DNA from: Acidobacteriota bacterium
Lineage (GTDB): Bacteria > Acidobacteriota > Terriglobia > Bryobacterales > Bryobacteraceae
NCBI GenBank assembly: GCA_023436715.1
Contig: JAEZIJ010000017.1
Coordinates: 1-35,626 of the forward strand
Direction of reading: 5' to 3'
DNA: 35,626 bases
Under the pieces are notes generated by a model. That model saw nothing but the letters and a program-made list of their open reading frames with translations, had not been told where the DNA came from and searched no databases. Every line of letters starts with the position of its first letter. Positions within the stretch are counted from its first letter, which is position 1. Positions 16,601 through 23,361 of this stretch are shown piece by piece. The position numbers were made by a program, and so were the translations under genes.

Positions 16601-17723
16601 CAGCACCGCTGGAAGCTCACTTGTGAAGGCTCGCAGGCAGGTGTTCTTTTCCTGGGCGGGCATCGTGCCGCACGGCAACATCTACGGTATCGAGAAGAGC
16701 GCGCGGGAAATTGGGTGGCAGGGGCCGGTCCCGCCGCCCGTCGCCGTGTCGTCGGGCCGCGTGTTCGACCTCCCGCCGGATACCGTCGTGCTGCACCCCG
16801 GCTGCAAGCCGGATTGGCCCTGGAAGCGGTGGCACGGTTTCGAAGGGCTGGCCGAGCTCCTGCCCGAAGTGGCCGTCATTGGCTCCGCGCATGACCGCGA
16901 CAACGCGAAGACCTACTTCGGGCGTCCCTTCCGCTGGCCCGCGCACGTCCGCGATTTCACCGGCAGGCTGAGCCTGCGCGACACAGCCGCGTTGATCTCG
17001 CAGTGCCGCGCGGTGGTCTCGAACGACTCAGGCATGATGCACCTGGCCGCGGCGCTCGGCGTGCCCACCTTCGGCGTGTTCGGCATCACAAGCCCGGAAC
17101 GCGAGGCTCCGCGCCTGGCCAATGTCTTCCCTATCACGAAGCGACTCCCGTGCGCACCGGCCTGCCGCGCCACTCCGGGGCACCGCACGAATTGCGAGCG
17201 CAACCTGGAATGCCTGCGCACACTCACCCCCGAGGAAGTGCTGGCGCAGGTAGAGGCAATTGTGGGCGGCGGCGGTTTGCCACAGCCCGTGCATCCCCTT
17301 CAGGGCGTCTCGCGCGAAATGGCATCGTTCCTGATCGCCGCCTTTCCACAGGCCGAGAGGTTCCTTGCCGCCGGATGCGCGAATGGGTTCCTGGTCCGGG
17401 CGCTTCAGGAAGCCGGAAAGGAGTGCGCCCATTGGCCCGAAGCATCCCCCGCGGACGTCCTGGTCGCCTTTGACCTGCTGCCGCACTTCACCGAGCCGCA
17501 GGCGCTCGAGTTCCTCGGCCGCGCCCGCCCGGTGACACAGGGCTGCCTGTTTGCCACCGTCCCGTGGCCGGAGGACGGACCGGATCACAAGTGGCACGCG
17601 CTCCTGCTCCGCGCCGGCTGGCATCAGGACTTTGTACACCGCACTCTCGAGCGCCAGCTCCAGAGCCACCCGTTGATGGAACGCCTGCGCCGCCAGTTGC
17701 TTCTTTACGTGCCGGAAAGATGA
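13611..17723 (+). CDS. multidomain glycosyltransferase: four GT2-like modules, GT9-like domain, methyltransferase-like tail
   Basis: This 1370-residue protein contains four tandem GT2-like modules starting near residues 6, 199, 424 and 672. Each has a SCIMP-type strand, QDYEPRELIVID-type strand and a HWDxD-W motif. The metal site reads DWDEATW in module 1, HWDEDAW in 2, HWDADMW in 3 and HWDDDDW in 4. Only module 4 also keeps IIVDDGTD, so it is the best candidate for the active unit. Residues about 909-1218 form a GT9 heptosyltransferase-like domain (GAGIGDVLRSSPLIRVL; NDSGMMHLAAALGVPTFGVFG). Residues about 1232-1370 resemble a degenerate SAM methyltransferase (FLAAGCANGFLVRAL). There is no membrane segment. 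It should build or modify a surface glycan. Start ATG lies six bases after the preceding stop, and its own stop overlaps the methyltransferase start. Confidence 0.85.
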   Translation: MSARDPMVSCILVARDRRWVTAAVAVFLEQQYEPRELIVVDDGPEALADLVPPDPRIRYFHVPGAGCDYVRGQARGEIVLDWDEATWYAPDYLLYVVSGRRTGLSPELWLDEAGRAWRLARRKNRATALPNEGFCVRFGSPPRRGQPVAASEIRALLGQDAALFGQPKWGRPLACGGLSGRPVVSRRRAKIPPQPEGLPHASVILLARDPRLTPLAIDYFLRQDYARRELLVVACEDAGYESECIRYIRVPDGTSAGQMRNAACGEARGEVIVHWDEDAWYAPHAMRLLVEGLLRAEAGTAFLDSLVWFDPERNQALRYRHPLNQTFRAGTGPLCYRRSVWENNRFPDTDHGESVRFVWSLGNARTVALPNSGCHVLLAPRRPVGPYWSPCPAARVRELLGQDRAFYEPGISISEPERPLLEPRPMVSCIMPLRGKCPSVALDIEYFLRQDYEPRELIVIDQADQPATDLVPHDPRVRYLRVEGRISDGAMRNLGCEEARGEIILHWDADMWSSPGRISYLAGTLAGGQAEVSGLDAALYYAPPAEQAWLCRSGDWVGGIAPASLCHSRALWQRTRFPDVDGAERAFFLREARPTRIVALPDSACQVGFISGRLPAAAFDCRPFPVEEVRRILGEDWQYHEPEVADSGHALAEVPVPPAPLWRAPTEAAARPLVSCIMPTHNRRRFTPVAISYFLGQDYEPRELIIVDDGTDPIHNLLPTDRRIRYIRLDRRMPIGAKRNLACEHARGEIILHWDDDDWHAPWQISYQVERLLAAQADVCGLSRVLFLGPSPEQAWQFSYPDERVWVYGGTLCYRRALWQINRFSDIDVGEDNGFVWSAVPKKIERLENNTFYVAAIHPQNTSPKVTSDSWWRPRPASEIREIMRGDFRIASALLNGGSPLPCGVSGPGAPALLVLGAGIGDVLRSSPLIRVLTGLGYDVDVLVEEDYHGCSSLLEGAPGVRRLFRCTSAWAENHGPPEGDLRQLEKAEYEIAVYSLSTAGSSLVKARRQVFFSWAGIVPHGNIYGIEKSAREIGWQGPVPPPVAVSSGRVFDLPPDTVVLHPGCKPDWPWKRWHGFEGLAELLPEVAVIGSAHDRDNAKTYFGRPFRWPAHVRDFTGRLSLRDTAALISQCRAVVSNDSGMMHLAAALGVPTFGVFGITSPEREAPRLANVFPITKRLPCAPACRATPGHRTNCERNLECLRTLTPEEVLAQVEAIVGGGGLPQPVHPLQGVSREMASFLIAAFPQAERFLAAGCANGFLVRALQEAGKECAHWPEASPADVLVAFDLLPHFTEPQALEFLGRARPVTQGCLFATVPWPEDGPDHKWHALLLRAGWHQDFVHRTLERQLQSHPLMERLRRQLLLYVPER

Positions 17724-18538
17724 ACATCGAGATCAGAGTCGAAGAGCCCACGCTGGAGTACCCGTTCAGCCAGCTCTGTACGCAAAGCCAGATCGATTCG
17801 CCCGCTTACGGCCGATGGTGCGGCGTACTGCGCGAGGCTCGGGCCTATCACCGCAAGCAGTGGGAGTTCTGCTACATCCTTCAGGCTCTGTGGAAGCGCG
17901 GCAGCCTCGCGCCCGGGCGTCGCGGGCTCGGCTTCGGAGTGGGAGAGGAACCGCTCAGCGCCGTAATGGCCGCCTTCGGATGCCGGATCCTGGCCACGGA
18001 CCTGCCCTCCCGCTTCACAGCCGCGGGAGCATGGATCGAAACGCGGCAGCATGCCTCATCCCTCGAAGCGCTTAATGCGCGGGGCCTCTGCGATCCCGCC
18101 CTCTTCGCCGAACGCGTTTCGTTCGCCGAGGCGGACATGAACGCCGTGCCCGCCGAGTGGGCCGGGTTCGACTTCACCTGGTCCGCCTGCGCTCTGGATC
18201 ACCTCGGCTCGCTCGAGCACGGCTTGGCGTTTATCGAGCGCAGCCTCGCCTGCATCCGCCCCGGCGGCGTCGCCGTACACACCACCGAGTTCAACGTGTC
18301 CTCCGATTCCGCGACCCTGGCAACCGGCGCGACCGTGCTCTTTCGCCGCCGCGATATCGTCGAGCTTGCCGAACGCCTCGCCGCGCGCGGCCACCGCATG
18401 GTCCTCAACTTCAATCCGGGTTCCGGAGAAGTGGACAGGCATGTCGATGAGCCGCCGTATTCGGACATCCACCTGAAGCTGCGCACGGCGGATTACGTGG
18501 CGACGAGCATCGGCTTGATCGTCGATAAGTCCCTGTAA
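17720..18538 (+). CDS. SAM-dependent class I methyltransferase
   Basis: The 272-residue product has the SAM-binding motif I GLGFGVGEEPLSA (residues 69-81), with Asp94 (ILATDLP) at the end of the second strand. FDFTWSACALDHLGSLEHGLAFIER follows as motif IV and LACIRPGGVAVHTT as the later strand. This is a complete Rossmann-type methyltransferase, in contrast to the eroded one at the end of the preceding protein. The ATG overlaps the stop of the glycosyltransferase (ATGA, 17720-17723), so it probably methylates the same glycan or its precursor. It ends one base before the stop of the convergent PyrD-PyrK-like gene. Confidence 0.85.
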   Translation: MNIEIRVEEPTLEYPFSQLCTQSQIDSPAYGRWCGVLREARAYHRKQWEFCYILQALWKRGSLAPGRRGLGFGVGEEPLSAVMAAFGCRILATDLPSRFTAAGAWIETRQHASSLEALNARGLCDPALFAERVSFAEADMNAVPAEWAGFDFTWSACALDHLGSLEHGLAFIERSLACIRPGGVAVHTTEFNVSSDSATLATGATVLFRRRDIVELAERLAARGHRMVLNFNPGSGEVDRHVDEPPYSDIHLKLRTADYVATSIGLIVDKSL

Positions 18539-18539
18539 T

Positions 18540-20240
18540 CTACCGGCAGCTTTTCTGTGAATCGAACTCTCTGCGGGTAAGAAACGGCCCGTCAACGCAG
18601 GTGAGCGCCCCGGAGGGACTGGAGCACTTCCCGCAGATCCCAACCCCGCAACTGGTCATGTACTCGATGGATCCGATGATGCGGTCCTCGGGCGCCAGTT
18701 CGCATTGCACTTCGAAGCAGCGGCGGACCATCGGCTCAGGACCGCAGTTTATGAATACCAGCTTGTCCGGGCCGGCGTCCGGCGCGGCTTCCAGAGCTTC
18801 CCTGAGTAGATCCGGGGCGTAACCGTGGTGGCCCGTCGTGCCGTCGTCGGTCGCCAGGTACACCGGGCCGAGCTCGCGGAACTTCTCCACGTCGAAAAGG
18901 TGCTCCCCCGTCCTTGCTCCCAGGAGGAAAATCTGCCGGTTGCCTGCCCTCAATTTGTTCGCAATCTCCAACAACGACGCGATCCCGGTGCCCCCGCCGA
19001 CATGAACGATCGTGCAGCCCTCGAATTCCGGCACACCCTGGCCATAAGGCCCGCGCAGAAGGATTTCCGCGCCGGGTTCCATCCGCTCGAGGTGCGCAGT
19101 GAATTGGCCAACCGTCCGGACGACCACGCTGCGCTCTGAACACGAGAACACCGCAAACGGTTTCTCGCCCACGCCGGGTACGCACAGGAACAGAAACTTG
19201 CCCGCGAGGTCGCCGTCTTCCCACGGTTCCGGGAGGTGTTCGAAGATCAGTTTGAACAGCCCTTCGCCGAGCCGGATGTTCGCGACGACCCGAGTCCTGA
19301 AGTAATCCATGGGGACCGGGGTCTCGCACGACTGGCGGCAGCCGCAATGGGTTCCCCGAGCGAGGTCCCCCTGCAACTGGCTGAGATAATGCTGCATCTG
19401 GCTGCTGTCCAGGCCCGTCAGCGCGCTGCCTATGCCGAAAAGGTCCGCTCCGGCGTTGCGGTACTGCTCGACGTGCTCGGCCGAGGCGATTCCGCCCATC
19501 CCGATAATCACCGGATCGTTTCCGACCGCACGGCGCACCTGTTCCGCCGCGCGCAGGCCCATCGGCCGGATTCCGTCGCCGGACAAGCCGCCCAGCCTGT
19601 TGCTCAGGATGGCGTCCCGGCCCACAGCCGCCAACGCGGGGCCGACGGTGTTTATCAGGGTCAATCCAACCGCGCCTGCCGCAACGGCGGCTTCAGCCGT
19701 CGCCGCCAGATTCGGGAGCGTCGAAGACAGCTTCACGAATACCGGCACGCCCGCGGCTGCCGCAACCGCCTCTGTGATCCGGCGCATCAATTCGGTGTCC
19801 TGGCCCACCTCCGCACCGTACCCCTTCGCGTGCGGGCAGGACATGTTCAGCTCGAACCCGTCGGCGACGGGCTTCAACGTGAGCGCCGCCTCGACGAAAC
19901 TCTCGACATCGGTGCCGATAATCGACACGAGCAGGAACTTATCGGGAGGGATTTCCAGGCCTTCGAACTCCTCCAGGTAAGCTGCCGCCCCGGGGTTAGC
20001 CAGCCCGACCGCGTTGATATAGCATCCGGGCGCGTACCGTGCATAGATCGGCTCCCGGTAGCCCTTTCGCGGCTGTGCGCCGATGCTTTTGGTCGTGATG
20101 ATCCCGATTTCCGGCACTTCGCGGAAGCATTTCAGGATCGTCGAGGCGCGGGTGCATCGTATCCCGGACGGGATCACAAAGCGCCCCTCTATCGTTTTTC
20201 GCCCGAGCCGGTACGGGCGTTCAAAGAAACCGTCAATCAT
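18540..20240 (-). CDS. fused dihydroorotate dehydrogenase (PyrD-like) and flavin/iron-sulfur electron-transfer (PyrK-like) protein
   Basis: The 566-residue protein joins two partners that are normally separate. Residues 1-300 are a class 1B-like dihydroorotate dehydrogenase barrel with the catalytic-type Cys135 in ELNMSCPHAKGYG and FMN-site strands (INTVGPAL, IGMGGI). Residues about 315-566 are a ferredoxin-reductase-like FAD/NAD unit (LLRGPYGQGVPEF, VHVGGGTGIASLL) ending in CGVGICGKC and a further Cys; Cys531, 536, 539 and 548 can bind a 2Fe-2S cluster. It should couple dihydroorotate oxidation, or a related pyrimidine reaction, to NAD. ATG 20240 starts the conserved MIDGFFERPYRLG. Its electron-transfer tail also resembles hydrogenase or sulfite reductase gamma subunits, so the substrate is not certain. 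No other pyrimidine gene is near. Confidence 0.85.
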   Translation of the reverse strand: MIDGFFERPYRLGRKTIEGRFVIPSGIRCTRASTILKCFREVPEIGIITTKSIGAQPRKGYREPIYARYAPGCYINAVGLANPGAAAYLEEFEGLEIPPDKFLLVSIIGTDVESFVEAALTLKPVADGFELNMSCPHAKGYGAEVGQDTELMRRITEAVAAAAGVPVFVKLSSTLPNLAATAEAAVAAGAVGLTLINTVGPALAAVGRDAILSNRLGGLSGDGIRPMGLRAAEQVRRAVGNDPVIIGMGGIASAEHVEQYRNAGADLFGIGSALTGLDSSQMQHYLSQLQGDLARGTHCGCRQSCETPVPMDYFRTRVVANIRLGEGLFKLIFEHLPEPWEDGDLAGKFLFLCVPGVGEKPFAVFSCSERSVVVRTVGQFTAHLERMEPGAEILLRGPYGQGVPEFEGCTIVHVGGGTGIASLLEIANKLRAGNRQIFLLGARTGEHLFDVEKFRELGPVYLATDDGTTGHHGYAPDLLREALEAAPDAGPDKLVFINCGPEPMVRRCFEVQCELAPEDRIIGSIEYMTSCGVGICGKCSSPSGALTCVDGPFLTRREFDSQKSCR

Positions 20241-20510
20241 TTGGCCTGAATAGACGATGATAACAAGAAAGGCCCGGCAATCCAGGTATTTACGGTCAGA
20301 GCCATACCAGAACACGCGCGTCAGAGCCTCAAGTTTGGATCGGTCTCAACGGTTGCGCGCTGGTGTGCCACGTGCCGGCATGTAGCCACGGCGATGCCTG
20401 CGGAGAACACGGCAAGGGAGCGGCCGGCAACATCTGGGAACTCCGGAACGGAGGGCCAAAAAACTCTGCTGTTTACGAGGCTTGACATATGAGCCCGCCG
20501 CGCATCAACA

Positions 20511-20894
20511 ATGGTTGAGGGGATGCCGACGATCCTGATCGCCGAGAACGATTCGCAGCTGCGCAAACTCCTGGCGACGGTTCTGCGAAACGCGGGATAC
20601 GAGGTGATAGCCGCCTCGGACGGCGAGCGCGGCGTGTCCGCCGCTCAAAAACACTCCGAGAAAATCGACTTGTTGATTGCCGACATTGTCATGCCGGGTA
20701 TGGGCGGGGCGGATTTGTATGCCTGGTTGAGGACCGAACGGCCGGATATCCGCGTGCTGTTCATTTCCGGCTATATGAGCCGGCAACCGCTGCCGGGCGG
20801 ATTCCTGAAAAAGCCCTTCTCCTCCGCCACACTGATCGAAAAAGTGCGCGAGATTCTGGAGCCGCAGGAACAGACGGAACGTACCCAGGCTTAG
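20511..20894 (+). CDS. single-domain response regulator (CheY-like receiver)
   Basis: The 127-residue protein is a receiver domain alone. Asp58 in LLIADIVMPGMGG is the phosphorylation site, Ser86 (LFISGYM) the switch residue and Lys101 (LKKPF) the conserved lysine. In the acidic pocket the usual Asp-Asp pair is Glu12-Asn13 (IAENDS), so metal binding or phosphorylation may be weakened. There is no output domain, so it acts by protein contacts or as part of a phosphorelay. ATG 20511 or ATG 20523 could be the start; neither has a well spaced ribosome site. No histidine kinase is in the window. Confidence 0.85.
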   Translation: MVEGMPTILIAENDSQLRKLLATVLRNAGYEVIAASDGERGVSAAQKHSEKIDLLIADIVMPGMGGADLYAWLRTERPDIRVLFISGYMSRQPLPGGFLKKPFSSATLIEKVREILEPQEQTERTQA

Positions 20895-20900
20895 AGCACA

Positions 20901-20927
20901 GCGGCCCATACTCTATTGATGGGCCGC
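20901..20927. terminator. hairpin between convergent genes
   Basis: GCGGCCCAT (20901-20909) and ATGGGCCGC (20919-20927) form a perfect 9-bp stem with a 9-nt loop. It lies in the 49-bp gap between the convergent response regulator and agmatine deiminase genes. There is no T-tract on either side, so termination is inferred from position and stem strength. Confidence 0.5.
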
Positions 20928-20943
20928 CGATGGACGCCGATGT

Positions 20944-22029
20944 CTATGCCGGTTGCTGCTGCGTAAGGCAATGCAGCGTTCCGAAACCGAGCACCAGATC
21001 GACGGCGTGTATGCCCACAACAGGCCGGTCCTTGAACAGTTCGCCGAGGATGCCCAACGCGACGCGATCATTCGGGTCGTTGAATGTCGGCACGATGACC
21101 GCGGCGTTCGAAACGTAAAAATTCGCGTAGCTCGCGGGCAGGCGGTCTCCGTCGAAGTAAAGCGGCCCAGGCATGGGCAGCGCGACGACTTCGGGCTTCG
21201 ACCCATCCTCCAGCCGCAGATCTCTGATGCGCTCCCAATTCTCAGCCAGCGGCCTGTAGTTGATGTCCTTCGGATTGTTTTCGCGGATCAGCACGACCGT
21301 GTTGGGGTTGACGAACCGGCAGATGTCGTCCACGTGGCCGTGGGTGTCGTCCCCGACTACGCCGCCCCCGAGCCAGAAGACGTTGGTCGCGCCGAGATAA
21401 TCTCTCATGACCGCTTCGAACTCCGCACGCCCGAGACCCGGATTGCGGACCTGCGTCTTCGGGTCGAGGTAGCACTCCTCGGTCGTCAGCAGCGTGCCGC
21501 GGCCGTTCACGTCGATGCCGCCCCCCTCGAGCACGAATTTGCGGCCGCCAAACCTCGCCTCAAACAGCCGCTTGCCGAGCCGCTCGGCCGCGATTTCCGG
21601 CACCCGGCGGTCCTTCTTCCAATCCGGGTACTTGGCCCAGGCATTGAAATGGAAATGGACGATAGCCGTTTCCCGCTTCCTCGCGCCCTTGCGTACGAAG
21701 ACAGGTCCGCTATCGCGCGTCCAGCCGCGATTGGTCGGATGCACGATGAATTCCACGCGCTTCAGATCCGCGCCCGCGCGCTCTAAATACCGCCCGGCGC
21801 GCTTTCCCTCTCCGGGCGAGTTCACGAGCACGCGCAAGGTTTCTCCCGGCGCGATCTTTCGCACCATCTCGCCGTAGACCCAGCGAATCGTGTCGAGCTT
21901 ATCCGGCCAGTCGGTCGGGTTGTGGGGCCACCCGAGCCAGGTCGCCTCGTGCCGCTCCCATTCCGCCGGCATGGAGAACTTGAGCGCGGCAGGGGTCTCG
22001 TCCTTCTTTGCGGTGCGGGGTTTTGTCAT
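20944..22029 (-). CDS. aguA: agmatine deiminase (peptidylarginine deiminase family)
   Basis: This 361-residue cytoplasmic enzyme hydrolyses agmatine to N-carbamoylputrescine and ammonia. Family motifs are clear: EATWLGWPHNPTDWP near the start, TRDSGPVFV, LEGGGIDVNG, GDDTHGHVDDICRF with the catalytic His, and a terminal GTLHCLTQQQP with Cys354 as nucleophile. The length matches the family. ATG 22029 is chosen over upstream in-frame codons because the N-terminus then fits known members. There is no Shine-Dalgarno sequence; TATCCT lies 12 nt upstream, as for a very short leader. It diverges from the deoxyhypusine-synthase-like and decarboxylase genes, which together make a polyamine locus. No N-carbamoylputrescine amidohydrolase is in the window. 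Confidence 0.93.
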   Translation of the reverse strand: MTKPRTAKKDETPAALKFSMPAEWERHEATWLGWPHNPTDWPDKLDTIRWVYGEMVRKIAPGETLRVLVNSPGEGKRAGRYLERAGADLKRVEFIVHPTNRGWTRDSGPVFVRKGARKRETAIVHFHFNAWAKYPDWKKDRRVPEIAAERLGKRLFEARFGGRKFVLEGGGIDVNGRGTLLTTEECYLDPKTQVRNPGLGRAEFEAVMRDYLGATNVFWLGGGVVGDDTHGHVDDICRFVNPNTVVLIRENNPKDINYRPLAENWERIRDLRLEDGSKPEVVALPMPGPLYFDGDRLPASYANFYVSNAAVIVPTFNDPNDRVALGILGELFKDRPVVGIHAVDLVLGFGTLHCLTQQQPA

Positions 22030-22041
22030 GAGTGCCCGTCT

Positions 22042-22047
22042 AGGATA
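22042..22047 (-). promoter_or_regulatory. -10-like hexamer of the agmatine deiminase gene
   Basis: Minus-strand TATCCT ends 12 nt before ATG 22029, so the mRNA leader would be only about six bases. No -35 match is clear. Confidence 0.3.
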
Positions 22048-22144
22048 GCAGAGATGATCCGCTCCGCATGTCTGGGTTAGAATCGAATGGATCACATCCG
22101 CCAGCGCACGACCGTAGTGCGCCAGGGCACGAGTAAACCTGAAG

Positions 22145-23356
22145 ATGGCCAAGAAGGAAACTGCAAATCGCCGGTATCGTGAAGACCTTTCCGAGATGCC
22201 GGATTGGATGAAGAAGAAGAAATGCCCGGGGCGGGACAAGCTCCTTTCCGGCAAGCGGATTCAGCCGAAGAACCTGACCGGGAAGGAAAAGCTCGCCGAC
22301 CTCGTCGACCAGACATTCCTGGCTTACAACTCCGCGCGCCTCAAAGAGGGCTGCCAGTTGTTCGTCGAGAAGATGCTTGAGCCGGACGTGACCGTCGGCA
22401 TGACGCTTTCCGGGGCGCTCACGCCCGCCGGCCTCGGCTGCTCCTCCGTCGTGCCGCTGATCAAGGCGGGGTTTGTGGACTGGATCGTCGCCACGGGCGC
22501 GAATCTTTACCACGACCTTCATTTCGCCCTGAACTACCCCGTGCGGGTGGGCAGCTTCCGGATGGACGACACCGAGCTGCGCAACAACGACATCGTGCGC
22601 ATCTACGACGTCCTTCTGGGCTATAGCGATTGCCTCATGGCCACCGACGAGATCCTGCGCGGCATCCTCGTGCAGCCCGAATTCCAGAAGGAGATGGGCA
22701 CGGCCGAACTGCACCACCTGCTTGGTAAGTACGCAGCCGAATGGGAGCGCAAGGCCGGCGTGAAAGACGTTTCCGTACTCGCAGCCGCGTACCGCGCGGG
22801 AGTGCCCTGCTATACGTCGTCGCCTGGCGATTCCACGATAGGCATGAACGTGGCCGGCGAGGAGCTTCGCGGCAACAAACTGCGCGTCAATCCTTCGATC
22901 GACGTCAACGAGACCACCGCGTTCGTGCTCGCGGCGAAGCGGTCCGGCGGCAAGAGCGCCGTGCTCCTGTGGGGCGGCGGCAGCCCGAAGAATTTCATGC
23001 TCCAGACCGAGCCGCAGATTCAGGAAGTCCTGCGCATCAAGGAATACGGCCAGGACATGTTCCTGCAGGTGACCGACGCGCGGCCGGATACCGGCGGTTT
23101 GAGCGGCGCCACTCCGAGCGAAGCCGTGAGCTGGGGGAAGGTCGATCCGGACCGCCTGCCCGATGCCGTGGTCTGCTACAGCGACACCACCATCGCGATG
23201 CCGATCCTGACGCACTACGCGCTCGCCAGGCACAAGCCTCGCAAGCTCCGGCGGCTGTACGACCAGCGCGACAAGATGATGAAGGCGCTGACACGCGAGT
23301 ATTTCAAACACAACAAGGTCAAGATGCTCGACGGGTCGGAGCCGGATCTCGGCTGA
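22145..23356 (+). CDS. deoxyhypusine-synthase-like protein (possible homospermidine synthase)
   Basis: The 403-residue product has the NAD-binding fold and active-site segment of deoxyhypusine synthases. EAVSWGKV carries Lys332, the lysine that forms the imine with the aminobutyl group. TSSPGDSTIGMN, VATGANLYHDLHFAL and VNETTAFVLAAK are the other family blocks. Eukaryotic and archaeal enzymes modify eIF5A, which bacteria lack. Bacterial relatives are thought to transfer the aminobutyl group to small amines, as homospermidine synthase does. The neighbours support this: an ornithine decarboxylase-like gene begins five bases after its stop, and agmatine deiminase is divergent. ATG 22145 follows a weak ribosome site. 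The exact acceptor cannot be read from the sequence. Confidence 0.88.
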   Translation: MAKKETANRRYREDLSEMPDWMKKKKCPGRDKLLSGKRIQPKNLTGKEKLADLVDQTFLAYNSARLKEGCQLFVEKMLEPDVTVGMTLSGALTPAGLGCSSVVPLIKAGFVDWIVATGANLYHDLHFALNYPVRVGSFRMDDTELRNNDIVRIYDVLLGYSDCLMATDEILRGILVQPEFQKEMGTAELHHLLGKYAAEWERKAGVKDVSVLAAAYRAGVPCYTSSPGDSTIGMNVAGEELRGNKLRVNPSIDVNETTAFVLAAKRSGGKSAVLLWGGGSPKNFMLQTEPQIQEVLRIKEYGQDMFLQVTDARPDTGGLSGATPSEAVSWGKVDPDRLPDAVVCYSDTTIAMPILTHYALARHKPRKLRRLYDQRDKMMKALTREYFKHNKVKMLDGSEPDLG

Positions 23357-23361
23357 ACCGG

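Noticed and set aside
8355..18538. Calling the cassette a contractile injection system or type VI locus
   Set aside because: No sheath, tube, baseplate, VgrG, PAAR or ATPase gene is present; only effector-like features are seen.
20482..20510. TTGACA at 20482-20487 as a promoter for the response regulator
   Set aside because: The hexamer 17 bp downstream is TCAACA and directly abuts the ATG; the match is too poor to claim.
20241..20510. Possible small gene or RNA in the 270-bp gap before the response regulator
   Set aside because: No ribosome site, coding bias or convincing secondary structure was seen.
22040..23311. Minus-strand 423-codon frame opposite the deoxyhypusine-synthase-like gene
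   Set aside because: Antisense to a gene with all family motifs, and it would also overlap the agmatine deiminase promoter region.
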